Made by a program: the position numbers and the translations under genes. 64,000 bases of DNA, taken from positions 2,480,001 through 2,544,000 of the forward strand of contig VJWM01000025.1 in assembly GCA_010909165.1 (NCBI GenBank), given 5' to 3'. The DNA is from Anthoceros angustus. Lineage: Eukaryota > Streptophyta > Anthocerotopsida > Anthocerotales > Anthocerotaceae. Of the stretch, positions 1-10,877 are shown piece after piece. Every line of letters begins with the position of its first letter. Position 1 is the first letter of the stretch. The notes beneath the pieces were generated by a model. The model was given only the letters and a program-made list of their open reading frames with translations. It made no database searches and was not told where the DNA came from.

Positions 1-71
1 GCAAAACTTCAGCCCACCAATTTCTCTCCCCTCGTTCCTTATGTGAAGGGGTTGAATTGTTTGCCACACAG

Positions 72-206
72 GACGCTAAAGTGAAGACCCCAGACGAGGC
101 TGTTGCTGCCAAGTGCTTAGAGTCTGGATTCTCTACCCTCTTCACTAGCCCTTATGGAGCCAGGCGAGACATGCTGGGAAATCGGCCTGGCCTGTTTGAA
201 GCATGA
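72..206 (+). CDS. Probable last exon of an unrecognised gene
   Basis: A pyrimidine-containing stretch ending CACACAG (65-71) is followed by 44 codons open in phase 0 and a TGA at 204-206. The peptide starts DAKVKTPDEAVAAKCLESGF and ends GNRPGLFEA. It reads like real protein: balanced composition, no low complexity. The rest of the gene would lie left of the window. I do not recognise the family. It could also be a chance open frame, because 45 codons is short. Confidence 0.35.
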   Translation, partial: DAKVKTPDEAVAAKCLESGFSTLFTSPYGARRDMLGNRPGLFEA

Positions 207-1360
207 ATTTTCTACTTGGGGTCAGGAGGTAACAGGAGTTTGGACCGGCACGGCTCAGCATGACTTGGTGGCCTTCCTCAGGGCTCAAGTTGGCCAACCG
301 GTTACCTGCAAGTGTGCAGGAACTTGCAGGAGGCTTAGTCAGCGTCCAACCAATCCAGGACCATGGTGAAGGTCCTCACACGCGACCCTTGAACACCTTC
401 TGTATTCAGATGGACTGCGATGTGCCTTGTGGTTTGTATGGGGTGCTTGTCACACTACCGCTAGACGCACAACAGAAACGTGAAGCTGTAAAGGGTAGAA
501 GAACAGATAATGCATGGAACCATACAAAAGGCAAAGAAAGGAGGTCCAGAACTCCTGCTCCTGCAGCTTCCTGCCTTATCCACACTCTAAGGCGTGCAAC
601 GTAAAATGAACCTCGTTCGGGCAGCATTTGTGGTCAAAAAACCCCCGCGGCTGTTGTGGCGTCGTGGGTCGTGAAAACGGGCGTTTCCAGCAATCCGTCG
701 GCGCCACGTCCACTCCACTGTAATATCGGCTCAAAGGCGGGTCCTGGCCGGTCCAGGACCGGGAACACCAGCGACAAGCTGAACATAGCCTGCTCACAAC
801 ACGCCTGCGCCTGGCCAAGCATTCCTTGATTCTCATCCATGTGCCCACGTCTCAGGGTAGTAGCAGGTACCAGGAATCCCGCGCCAAATGGAGCTGCGTT
901 TCAATTACACTGTGCCAATCGATCCAGGCGCATTCCGCTGTAGCAGCAGCAGCGGCAACAGCAGATTCTACCCACAACCCACAACCCAACCACGCAGATG
1001 CCTGAACCAGCAGCAGCGGAGCTCCTCGTTTCCCACAATCCTGTGAGGCTTGTCGGGAATAATGGAGTCGGCAGGGACCCGGCATTGGCGTCACGCACCG
1101 TCTGCGGCTCCGCTCGTCTCGTCCTCGCGGGTACCGTTTCTGGCCTGGGTGGGTGGTGTCTGTGTGGTGAATCCTGAATTTGGGCAGCGGTGAATTGAGC
1201 TTGTTGGCGTGCTTTCTCTCAGACGGTGCAACGGCGGAGGTTGCCCTTGCTGGGCCACGGGAAGGTCTGGGAGCAGGCTGCTGGCGGGTTGCAGTGGTCT
1301 CGGAATGGGCTGTCGGACCCTGGCTTATGGCACCACTGTGGCTCTCTCCTCATCTTGGGG
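207..1360. other. Spacer and KEA3 5' region, no gene seen
   Basis: Short open frames occur on both strands, but none has a recognisable domain or a splice-compatible partner. CAG/CAA-type trinucleotide runs lie near 940-1020. The segment probably holds the 3' UTR of the gene to the left and the promoter and 5' UTR of the KEA3-like gene. An in-frame GTG at 1226 extends the first KEA3 exon upstream, but there is no ATG before 1361. Confidence 0.5.
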
Positions 1361-4300
1361 ATGAAGAGGGCCGAAATTCGGGGGCTAGGAAACGTGAGTC
1401 TGAATGAGCATATGCAGAGAGTACCAGCAGCAGCAAGCTCGTTCGGCTTCGGTGTGGGGTTAAGGAAGAGGAGGCATTTCGTGTCGGATTTCAGGGGGGG
1501 CAGGGGCAGAAGAAACCTGTCCCTGATCATCAAGTCCCATGCTGAAATTGCATCAGGGGTAGAGATTATTAACAGTCTTGGTTTGGATACTTTGACATTC
1601 TTAGCAGCAACGGTATTCTTCGTTCCTGCCTTCAAGGCCATCAAGGCCAGTCCGGTGAGTGGGGTGGTTTGTATGCTGTGGGGAGTGTGAGAAACTCTCT
1701 GTACTGTTCCCACAATTGTAGGACTCCTTATAGTACTTGTCTTCCAGGCCACCTGAAGGTCCGTTCTGGACGTTCCTAATGTTCAGATTCTAGGATTTCT
1801 CTTGTCCGGATTGATACTCAATCAGCTCGGCATGATTCGAAATGTCACGGAGATCAAGGCATTGGCTGAGCTGGGTATTCTTTTTCTTGTAAGTTTCCTG
1901 GCTTGTTGGGAGTACCGAGCATGGCAGTTGCTAACAGGCCCAGGTGGAAAACAGAAATGCTCATCCTTCTGTTTGTGTGCTTCCTGTTGTCATTCAGCTA
2001 TTTGAGATGGGTTTGGAGCTCTCCCTTGCTCGCTTGAAGGCATTGGCAAAGTTTGCCTTTGGCATCGGTCTAGCACAGGTGAGAGTTGGAGTTGTCACCG
2101 GAGTTTGAGTATATCAAGTCGAAGCACAAACAGGCTCAGAAGGCTGGACAAGCGAGTCACTTAGTGTGGTTGGTGGTTATCATGCAGGTTGTTCTGTGCA
2201 CACTGGCATTCACTGCTTTCGAACTTCCACCCGGTGGGGCTATGGGCACGAAGATACTGGAATTCATGTTCCATGCGAAGCCATCCCTGGTACACCTGTG
2301 GTTCAGCAGATCACTCGTTTGTAGTTGACTTCCTCCTCAAGGCTCTGTGCTTGAGTTAATGTAGCAGGTTCTGAGACGTCTAGGTGCAGGTGGACATTCG
2401 TTCTATTGACGAAGCTGTGGTTATAGGAGCGGCTCTCTCCCTCTCTTCTTCTGCCTTTGTGCTGCAGGTACTTATATTGGTCCATGTTGCAGCTGATATT
2501 AACAGCCTGTTGCATTTTAGCTGGGGCAGGTTATTGACTATGCAATGCTTGCCATCAGCTCCTTGCAGAGAAGGGCGAGCTTCCTACTCGCTTTGGGTCT
2601 GCTACACTCGGGATCCTCCTTCTCCAGGTTGGCGTGGCAATATATTAACTGCAGCAAGATTCTTAATGGCCTTGGAGGCGCTTTGTGCTACCATAGACAC
2701 CTTCAAGCGGTTCTCTGTTTTGTGTGCAGGACATCGCAGTTGTGCCCTTGCTTGTGATTCTTCCCATTCTGGAGTCTGGGGTTCAAATGCTAAACCCAAG
2801 ACATCTCCCTTTAAATCCTTCGGCCTCTTATGGCATGTGAAAAATTTGAGACCTTGATGCTTGGTTCTTTTTCGTCCAGAATTTCACCGAGGAGAGCCTT
2901 TGGCCGATGCTAGCCGTCGAGAGCTTGAAAGCACTTGGTGGCCTTGGTGCCCTTTCCTTTGGGGGTCAACTTTTTCTTCGACGCTTGTTTGAGGTTTGTT
3001 CATTTGTTACTTTCTTTTGTAGTGTTCGAAGTTGAAGTGTGGAAGGGTTCACTGACGGATTTTCTGGCCGCTCTCAGATAGTTGCAGATTCGAGGAGCTC
3101 AGAGGCATTTGTAGCCTTATGTTTGCTCACAGTCACCGGCACCTCGCTGATAACACAGATGCTTGGTTTTAGCGACACGGTATGCTTGTCCTTCTTTTTG
3201 TTTTGGTGGGTTGTCGAGTGTTTTACGTGTAATGACATGCCTGTTGCTCTGGTCTCTGCCAGTTAGGTGCGTTTTTGGCTGGTGCTCTCTTAGCAGAAAC
3301 GAATTATCGCACTCAAGTAGAGGCAGACATACGTCCATTCAGAGGACTCCTGCTTGGGCTCTTCTTCGTCACTACAGGCACCTCAATCGACATGCAGGTG
3401 AGACACAAAATGTCTCAAAACGTTACCATCACTGTTGCACAAATGAAGACGCATTGCTTATCACTTTCCTTTGTGGGCATGTCTGGGCACTCAGCTGCTC
3501 CTGCGTGAGTGGCCCAATATTCTGGCTCTTCTCGTAGGTCTGATTACCATCAAGACAAGCATAATCATAGCCATTGGTCCACGAGTAGGGCTAACCTTAG
3601 CAGAGAGTGTGCGACTGGGACTACTTCTTTCCCAGGGTGGAGAATTCGCGTTCGTCGTCTTCTCTCTTGCCAATCGGTGAGTGGCTGCTTCAGTGGCTGC
3701 ATTTGAAAGGAAGAAGTGCAGCTAAATCGACCATCATTCTTGTCTTGCAGTGCAACTGACGTGGTCTCTTTCTGCTGTTGCGTGACAGACTTGGTGTGCT
3801 GCCCTTGGAACTGAACCGCCTGCTTATCATCGTTGTGGTGCTGTCCATGGCTCTGACACCATTCTTGAATGAGCTGGGGCGAAAGGCTGCAGAAATGATA
3901 GAGTCAGGGTCTTACGGCGGGGACGAATTCGTGAGTTCCTTACGAACTTGCTCATTCCAAGGACAGAACTAAAGCTTGCTGCGTCATATTCCCGCTCTAT
4001 GGCCCACTGCTTCGAAGCTCACCTCATGGGTGCATCCTTGCAGGTCGAAGCCACAGGAGTTCGAGACCTCGAATGCAACAGTCCGGTCGTAATATTAGGA
4101 TTCGGGCAAATGGGACAGGTGAGTGTGCCAAGAACAAAGCATCCACTCCCACAATGCATCCCGTCCAGAACAGTACACTTCAGCTTCAAGTCGATGATGA
4201 TGATTCTTCTTCCTTTGTCGACATTAATGCCCATCCTTGCCATGCTTGCAGGTGCTGGCCAACTTTTTGTCAGCCCCACTAGCCACAGGCCACGGTGGAG

Positions 4301-5898
4301 ATGCAGCTGGCTGGCCCTATGTTGCTTTTGATCTCGACCCCGGGAGAGTGAAGGTGAAGCTGCAGGCTGCAACCCAATGCCGAGACGTACCTCCGTCCCT
4401 TAACACATGCTTCCTTGATGATGAACGTTGTGCAGGCTGCTCGAAAACTGGGGTTCCCCGTACTGTATGGAGACGGAGCCAGGCCCGCGGTTCTGGAAAC
4501 CGTCGGCATCTCCATGCCTAAAGCGGTTATGGTGATGTACACGGGAAGACAGAAAGCAGTGAGGGCAGTCGAAAGGCTTCGTCTCGCATTCCCCGGGGTA
4601 CACAAAAACGAGCGACCCAGAATATCACCATCTCTTGCTGTCGCAGTTGCATCTGAACAAGAGACGCTGTTCAATCCGGACATCTGATCACAGCCCCGTG
4701 TTTGTTCATGAAGGTACCCATATACGCAAGGGCCCAGGACCTAGGCCATCTCCTGGAGTTGAAGGCAGCTGGCGCGACTGACGCCATTCTTGAAAACGCA
4801 GAGGTGTGTACGTTGTTCAAGCGCTGGCATTGGCAACGACAGGCAGATGAGAATCAGTTTGATGTGACGAGGGCTGTGCTGTTGCAGACTAGCCTAGAGC
4901 TGGGATCGGTACTGCTGCGGGGCCTGGGAGTGCTGTCGGACGATGTGGTGTTCCTGAGACGTCTCATGCGCGAATCCATGGAGTTGCGTGCACAGGAAGC
5001 CTTGGAGAAGAAGGACGCTCAGGACGGCTCTTGGTTAGGGCCGTTTCAGGTAATACGACATGAACATGCTTCCATCCTTCCTCGATCCCGTCCTCTTCCT
5101 TGCACACATCCCCTCTCTATGCTAGGGTTTCTCACGACTCGAGACGTTGTCGTCTTCCTCACCTCTGCTTTCTCGCAGGCGAAATTGAAACAGGCATGGC
5201 GTCCGAGGAACAAGGCCGCGGCGTCCCATGAGGACGAGGCCTCCTCGCCCGCCGTTTCCGCCTCCACCAACAGCAAGCCGACAGTGTGGAGCGCAGGCAA
5301 CGCGCAAGCTGGCAGTGGCGCCAGTCAACTCCTCTCGGCCAACGGCGCCCGGCCAGATGTCCAGAGCGCGGTGCTGGAGCCTGGCAACGGCAGCTTCTTA
5401 GACGATGGCGAGCCGGGTGGCAGCATCTTGTCCGCGTCCGTTGCCGTGGTGGCTCCGACCGGGCTCATCCTGGAGAAGCAACCTGGATCTGGATCTGGAT
5501 CTGGAACCGGATCCGCTTCCCAGGAGCAACAGCAAGAGCAGCAGCAGCAGCCGCAGCAGCAACCACAACAGCAAGAACAACAGCAGGCTCGCACCGCGGC
5601 TGGCTATGGCGTCCTCCCGGATGCCCTGACTGTGACACTGAGCAGCGAGCCGGCCGGCGCAGCGGCGGAATCGAGCGCGTCGCAGCAGACGAGCCTGGCC
5701 AGCTCCAGGCTGAAGTGGCGCAAGGTGAGGCGGTTCGCGGGGGAGGAAGACGGAGGCGTGACTGTGTGCTCCCTGGAGCCCCCCTCGGAGGAGCTTGTGT
5801 CGGAAGGGGAGGACAGTGATGATGCGGAGGACGAGCTGGACGAGAGCCTGCCGTGCATCGAGCTGGAGATGAGGGGATTGAAGGACAGAGATTGCTGA
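1361..5898 (+). CDS. KEA3: K+ efflux antiporter, KEA3-like (thylakoid K+/H+ exchanger)
   Basis: Members of this CPA2 family exchange K+ for H+. Plant KEA3 sits in the thylakoid membrane and tunes the proton motive force. Exons: 1361-1654, 1787-1888, 1998-2078, 2188-2289, 2390-2467, 2559-2627, 2730-2780, 2880-2993, 3078-3179, 3263-3397, 3495-3676, 3789-3930, 4044-4118, 4252-4353, 4436-4597, 4714-4803, 4888-5049, 5179-5898. They add up to 920 aa in one frame. The Arg/Ser-rich N-terminus (about 60 aa) looks like a plastid transit peptide. The antiporter core carries stretches typical of KEA3, such as [34 protein letters not shown] and [18 protein letters not shown]. The KTN nucleotide-binding domain follows ([11 protein letters not shown], then [13 protein letters not shown] and YARAQDL). 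The last exon adds about 240 residues of low complexity with Gly-Ser and Gln-rich runs and an acidic end. The start at 1361 is the first ATG in frame; an upstream exon is possible. The donor after 2780 (GTTCAA) is weak. Confidence 0.92.
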
Positions 5899-6084
5899 CG
5901 GGAGAGAGAGGTTGATGAGGGACTTTGATTCTCTTCCCCCCAGATCTGTAATTGTACCATAGCCGCAGCAACAGCAACTTTGTACAACAAGCAAGAACAG
6001 GTGTTTGTGTCTGTGTGACTGATGAGTTGGGACGCGCTCGTTTTGGATGGAGGAGACGAGGGGACGGGTTGAAGGCCTAGGTGG

Positions 6085-6114
6085 GTGACCGGACGACCCG
6101 GGTCGTCCGGTCAC
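6085..6114. repeat. Perfect 30-bp palindrome
   Basis: Each 15-base arm (GTGACCGGACGACCC and its exact reverse complement) meets at 6099/6100 with no loop. It is very GC-rich. It lies about 190 bp after the KEA3 stop and about 640 bp before the next start codon, so it could fold in the KEA3 3' UTR or act as a protein site. Function is unknown. Confidence 0.9.
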
Positions 6115-6209
6115 TCACCGGTATCCGGTGGCGGGGGCGTTTAATTAAGCGGCAAGTGGGGACAGGGGCTGTACGTGTAGCGAGCGCAGTGGCAGTAAAG
6201 GGACGCAAC

Positions 6210-6285
6210 GTTCAAATGGGCTGATTAACCGGAGACGATGGTTGTCCGTTCAAACGGCCTGATTAAGCGGAGACGATGCTTGTCC
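6210..6285. repeat. Tandem duplication of a 38-bp unit
   Basis: Units 6210-6247 and 6248-6285 both begin GTTCAAA and end TTGTCC. They differ at only a few positions. The motif sits upstream of the choline-transporter-like gene and could duplicate a promoter element. Confidence 0.8.
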
Positions 6286-6758
6286 CGGGCCTCGGAGTGG
6301 CTGCCAGTGTGCAGTTGACGTTGAGGAGGGCAGAATTAAAGTAGTGTTGTTGCTGAGGTGCGCAGAGCGCCTGGCCGCATTCTGGAGCCCGCCTGCCAGA
6401 TTTGGCGTTGGGAAGGCGAGGCGGAAGCGGGTGAGAGCCGGTGGCGAGAGATCAGGGGACGTTGGGGGTTGCAGTGTCCGGATTTTGCCCATTGCCATCG
6501 CCAGCCTCCAATGATGACAGCAGAAGCGGAAGCGCGGCGCAGGAAGGGGAGCTGGTTGGATTGCGGTGGCAGAAGCGAGCTGGGCGGAATTCCAGCTGCT
6601 GCAGCTCTGACACAAGGGCCGATGTGATCGCTGCTGGTGATGGAGCTGTTGCTGGATCCCATGGCTGCTGACGAATCGGACCTCGGTTGAGAGAGGCTGC
6701 CAGTCCCTGCCGCTGCTGCTCTTATTGCCCCGCCTGCTGCCGCTGCTCCCAGCAGGCG

Positions 6759-8648
6759 ATGGCGGGTTACCGAGTCCGGTTCTACGACGACGACGATGAT
6801 GATGACCTGCCTCCCCCCCTGGAGGACGACGAGGACGAGGATCCTTACATTGATGGAGTGCCGCCGCCTGATTTCCGGCCGTTGGGTTCTGCTCCTCTAG
6901 CTCCCGCAGCTCCCACACCTACTCCCTCTCCTTCCCCAGCTCCTGCTCCTCCCCCTCCTCCTGATCCTGCTCCTCCTCCGCCTCCTCCCATCGTGGTTGC
7001 TCCACCTCCTCCTCCTCCCCTTGCGGTGGCTCCTCCTCCGATTGTTTTCGCTGCTCCCCCTCCGATTGTGTTTGCTGCCCCCCCTCCTCCTCCTCCCGTT
7101 GCCGTGGCGCCGGAAGCAGTGGTTGTGGAGATGCCTCCCCCTCCTCCCCCGGCGCCGCCGATGGCGCCCCTGGAGGTGCCCGCTGCACCTCAACCGGCCT
7201 ACTTCCAATCTGCAGCTCCAGGGCTGCCGCCGGGGTACGCCCCCCCGGCCACCTTTGTTCCAGTGGATGCTGCGGAGGAGTTGATGAAGGCGGGGGAGAT
7301 GGAGGCAGGGCTGGGGGCCGAGGGGTCGCAGAGTCCCGGGGCTTTGCGGGATTTTCAGGTGGTGAGCGGGTGGAGGGATTTGTGGGCGGCAATCCTGTTC
7401 ATGCTTCACGTGGCGGCGGTGGCGGGGATGGCCATTATCTTCGGGCTTCGGGCCTTGGGGAAGAGCAGCAACAGGCTGGGGGGGCTGGCGAGGGGAGCCC
7501 ACAGGTATGACATTCTGGAGTGGGTGCCACAGCTGGGCGCGGCGGGGGCGGTGGGGCTGGCGTTCGCGCTGGTGTGGCAAACCCTGTTCCGCGTCTTTAT
7601 GGAGGACATGGTGGTGTGGGCAATGTGGTTCGGGGTGTTCGCCATGTTCTGCCTGGGGATCGTGCTCATCTCCACGGGCACGGCCATCGGGACCGTGGGG
7701 CTCATCTTCATCCTGTCCGCGGTGCTGCAGGCGCTCTACACCTACCGCGAGCGGCCCCGCAAGGAGTTCACCAACGACATGCTGGCCAAGCTGCTAGACA
7801 TCAAGGCGCGCTACCGCTTCTCCATCTTCCTCGTTAGCTACTGCGGGCTGCTGGTGGCGGCGGCGTGGCAGGCGGTATTCATCTTCGGCGTGGCGGGCGC
7901 CATTTCCCAGAGCTACGCCGGCTACTTCGTGCTCATCTTCATCGTCAGCCTGGCATGGACCATGGAAGTCATCAAGAATGTGCTGAACGTGACGGTGTCG
8001 GGCGTGGTGGCCATCTACTACTTCCAGGAGAAATGCATGCCGCGGGGGCCGGCCCGGCACGCGCTGCTGCGGGCCTGCTCCACCTCCTTCGGCAGCGTGT
8101 GTTTAGGATCCATTTTTGTGGCGCCCATCGAAGCCCTGCGCATCCTGGTGCGCGCCGTGAGCAGCGCGCAGGGCGGGAGCGAGTTCCCCTTCGCCTGCTG
8201 CTCCTGCCTGGACGCCGCGCTGCAGTGGCTCTCCAGGTACTTCAACAAGTGGGCCTTCGTGCACGTGGCCATCTACGGCAAGAGCTTCGTCTGGGCTGCG
8301 CGCAGCACTTGGGACATGGTGAAGCAACAGGGGGTGCAGCCGCTGCTGGAGGACGATCTTACCAACAATGTCTTCTTTGTGGGCTCATTCGCCGGGGGCT
8401 CCCTGTCCGCTATAGTGGGCGCTGGCTGGGAGTGGGCCACGCACAAGAACTTCACCGTCTCCGTGGCCGTCATCTCGTTTTTCTTGGGCTACTTCTTCAC
8501 GTACATTTCCGTGGTGGTGTACCAAAGCGGCATGGCTGCCATTTATGTGTGCTACGCCGAGGACCCCGAGACTTTGCGACGACACGACCAAGGCACGTTC
8601 GGCCGGATGCAGGAGCGCCTCAATCACCTCAAGCCTCAACTGTCCTGA
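6759..8648 (+). CDS. Choline transporter-like (CTL/SLC44, PNS1-type) membrane protein
   Basis: This intronless frame of 629 aa starts at the ATG at 6759 (MAGYRVRFYDDD). The open frame runs 24 codons further upstream but contains only a TTG there. Residues about 6-35 are an acidic Asp/Glu cluster. Residues about 45-180 are extremely Pro-rich, with PPPP and APPP runs, and are probably cytosolic and disordered. About ten hydrophobic segments follow. The C-terminal half carries hallmarks of the SLC44 family: MEVIKNVLNVTVSGVVAIYYF, then a GSVCLGSIFVAPIEALR helix, and a final YISVVVYQSGMAAIYVCYAEDP stretch. Plant members are implicated in choline or lipid-linked transport and membrane trafficking. 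The substrate cannot be read from sequence. Confidence 0.88.
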   Translation: MAGYRVRFYDDDDDDDLPPPLEDDEDEDPYIDGVPPPDFRPLGSAPLAPAAPTPTPSPSPAPAPPPPPDPAPPPPPPIVVAPPPPPPLAVAPPPIVFAAPPPIVFAAPPPPPPVAVAPEAVVVEMPPPPPPAPPMAPLEVPAAPQPAYFQSAAPGLPPGYAPPATFVPVDAAEELMKAGEMEAGLGAEGSQSPGALRDFQVVSGWRDLWAAILFMLHVAAVAGMAIIFGLRALGKSSNRLGGLARGAHRYDILEWVPQLGAAGAVGLAFALVWQTLFRVFMEDMVVWAMWFGVFAMFCLGIVLISTGTAIGTVGLIFILSAVLQALYTYRERPRKEFTNDMLAKLLDIKARYRFSIFLVSYCGLLVAAAWQAVFIFGVAGAISQSYAGYFVLIFIVSLAWTMEVIKNVLNVTVSGVVAIYYFQEKCMPRGPARHALLRACSTSFGSVCLGSIFVAPIEALRILVRAVSSAQGGSEFPFACCSCLDAALQWLSRYFNKWAFVHVAIYGKSFVWAARSTWDMVKQQGVQPLLEDDLTNNVFFVGSFAGGSLSAIVGAGWEWATHKNFTVSVAVISFFLGYFFTYISVVVYQSGMAAIYVCYAEDPETLRRHDQGTFGRMQERLNHLKPQLS

Positions 8649-9657
8649 GCTGAGCTTTAGGTGCGCGTTGCGTGCCCTTTCTTCAATTTTGTAGGCCAGG
8701 CACCCACGGAGTGTTTAGTAGCGGCACCATCACCATTATCACCACCGCACCATGGTCATCATGGTCAGCGTCCCGGACTCTGATGCCTGGTGATTCCAGC
8801 CCATTCCGTGCCGCCAGCTTCACCATGCATCAGATCCTTTCCCTGCTCCGTCTCCTCACTTTGGCAGTCTGTAACATTTTGTTCCCAGTTTTCCTGCACA
8901 TCGCCAATTGCCACCATTGGCCGGCCACCTCCCAAAGTTGTACAGATCTCCACGCCATTGTGGATTTCGTCTCCTAATTTATTCGCCACAGCTTGCGGCT
9001 TCCTCTGTACAATCCTCCTTTGTCCGGCTAAGCTAGGTGCTACTTGTATGCCATGGCTGTGGCACACCAGGTGTAGCAGTTCTTCTTTGAAATGCTTACG
9101 TCTCAAAACCAGAAGGTTGGATAGACAAGGAAAGAAAGATGGTCACGCTTGAAGTAGAGGGAGCTGATTGATTATAAAATAGACTTACGTTCCCAACGCA
9201 ACATAACATTCTGCGTCCACATCCTCTAGATATGTGTAGCCGTTAGGATACAGGACAAACATGGGAGTTGTGAGAATGGGAACGAGTGGCACGAGAAGGG
9301 ACAACACAGCTTAGAGAATGCTGCACACAGGAGACGACACACGCCTAGTGGCCATGAATGATTCGACACCTGGGAATGCAATGGATTGCTCGAACCGCTG
9401 GAGGAGCAGGTGGCTTTCTACCTCTGCTTGCTTGTCCTTTTGCTTCACTCCCCGTGGCCCGTGTCACATGACTGCGGCCGGAGAGCCCTACCCGGACTAG
9501 TATCTGCAGACTCTCCGATCTCATGTCCTTGAGCAAGGATTCAGCCCGCCTTTACACGGGTGCAATAATTATTTGTACTGCTTCCACCCTGGAAAAATGG
9601 ACTAACGACGATTCAAACAACGACCACCACAGCAACCCCTGATGAGAGTGGCCGGCT
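8649..9657. other. Convergent spacer, no gene seen
   Basis: This region lies between the stop codons of two convergent genes, the CTL-like gene on plus and Di19 on minus. A short CAT/CAC run lies at about 8728-8765. No recognisable reading frame or RNA gene was found. Confidence 0.5.
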
Positions 9658-10877
9658 TCAACGATCTTTCAGTATCGTCGATAGCACCAGTTCCTGGACA
9701 AACCTCGCTCGAGTGTCTGCTTGTTTCCATCTCTGCTGCCTTTCCTCCAGTGTCAAGGAGGCTTCGAAACTGCATAAACCCGCCGACCGTTTCTCACTAT
9801 TCAGGATGCAGGGACAAAATCTCAAACGGCACACCCTTCCAGGCAAGAGGGACAAAGGATCTCATGACGACAGCTTAGCGAACGCACCTGGGCTTTTGCT
9901 GATGCCCTGACAGCGAATGTTTTCCCGCGATGTCATCGTTGGACGCACTCGGTTTGGAGCTCTCCTCCGTTTCAGGAATAGGGAGACTGTATACAAGGGT
10001 TGATAACAAGGGGTCTGCCGTAGTGGGGTTTATTGAGCCTGCACGTGAAGGGCCTCCTCCCAACAGCGCCTGCAAATGGGCTTCCCTCAACTCCTTACCA
10101 AGCAGAGAAAGGGTCGCGTTAGATGGAGCTCCTGCCCTCCTAAATCTTCTCCTCCGTTGCATGTGCTGGTACCATTGTCAAGAAAAGTTTCCCGCTTTCA
10201 AGCGTGGAGTGATGATCAAAGAACCACACCACAAACAAGCTGGATGGCACCACTTTCCAAGCATGCATGTACACAAAACACCCAACAACCGGTAGACTCC
10301 TGCAAGGATATCTTAAACAGATGGGCGTGTTGTAGAGTAATGTGCCCAACCATATCCTTGGTAACCTTTGCCACACAAACGGGACATATCTGGACGGACA
10401 AAGCAGAGACGAGAAAGAAAATTAGAAAGCCTGAAAGACGGAAAACTTTTAGATAGTTTCAAACCTTTTTTTCCCTCAAGCGTTTCTCACTTCCTCACGA
10501 GAATGTAGATCCTGGACCTTCGTCCAGGTCACAATGACTTTACCACAACTCTGGTCTCAAAGCAATGCTCATCCTCAAGGTGGGAACATAGAGATGTGAT
10601 GTCAAAATCTTCATAACAATAGGGGCAGGAAAAGTCAGGCCGCATGTCGTTGTCAGCTTCCACATCATCAATGCTAATAGGACGACCTGCACACCCACAA
10701 GACACGCAAAATCCGTGAACCACCAGAAATCCAGGAGTCGAAATTTGTTCATCAAACCTAAAACATCACAGGTCCCGGCTTTTTACCACCCGTGTATGAG
10801 TCAACATAGGCACTGCCAGCTTTCTGAGATGCTGCTTGTCCACTGTTTTGTAGGATCCACTCCACAAAAGGTCGCAT
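9658..10877 (-). CDS. DI19: Drought-induced 19 (Di19) family zinc-finger protein
   Basis: Di19 proteins are small nuclear zinc-binding proteins linked to drought, salt and light responses. Exons from 5' to 3' on the minus strand: 10877-10787, 10686-10544, 10389-10312, 10162-9888, 9769-9658. All phases fit, giving 232 aa, a normal length. The first finger is FSCPYCYEDFDITSLCSHLE followed by DEHCFE. The second is ICPVCVAKVTKDMVGHITLQH. A basic nuclear-signal-like stretch MQRRRRFRR, the LGKELREAHLQALLGG segment and the C-terminal FVQELVLSTIL motif complete the family pattern. Intron 3 (10163-10311) appears to be U12-type AT-AC. The N-terminal exon is the least certain part: the ATG at 10877 is in phase, but the usual N-terminus of this family is not obvious, so a further upstream exon may be missing. 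Confidence 0.87.
10163..10311 (-). other. U12-type AT-AC intron in Di19
   Basis: The 5' end reads AAG|ATATCCTTGC and matches the minor-spliceosome AT-AC donor. TTCTTGAC, a branch-point match, lies with its branch A at 10178. The intron ends CCAGCAC| at 10163, 15 nt later. Joining these ends keeps the frame and produces LFK-MQRRRRF, as expected for Di19 proteins. No GT-AG pair near the junction does this. Confidence 0.85.

Larger units (their letters stand above)
5899..6758 (+). other. KEA3 3' UTR and CTL 5' region
   Basis: This spacer between two same-strand genes contains a perfect 30-bp palindrome and a 38-bp tandem duplication, listed separately. The last 100 bases before the next ATG are rich in CTG/CCG triplets. 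No gene is seen. Confidence 0.5.

Noticed and set aside
5398-6114. 238-codon minus-strand frame over the KEA3 last exon
   Set aside because: It is the antisense of the Gln-rich CAG tract (poly-Leu), caused by low-complexity coding sequence.
6687-6758. Earlier start for the CTL protein at 6687
   Set aside because: That codon is TTG. The first ATG in frame is 6759, and the upstream peptide is Cys-rich and unlike the family.
6897-7580. Minus-strand frames opposite the Pro-rich part of the CTL gene
   Set aside because: Arg/Gly-rich antisense reading of CCN codons. The sense strand encodes a recognised transporter.
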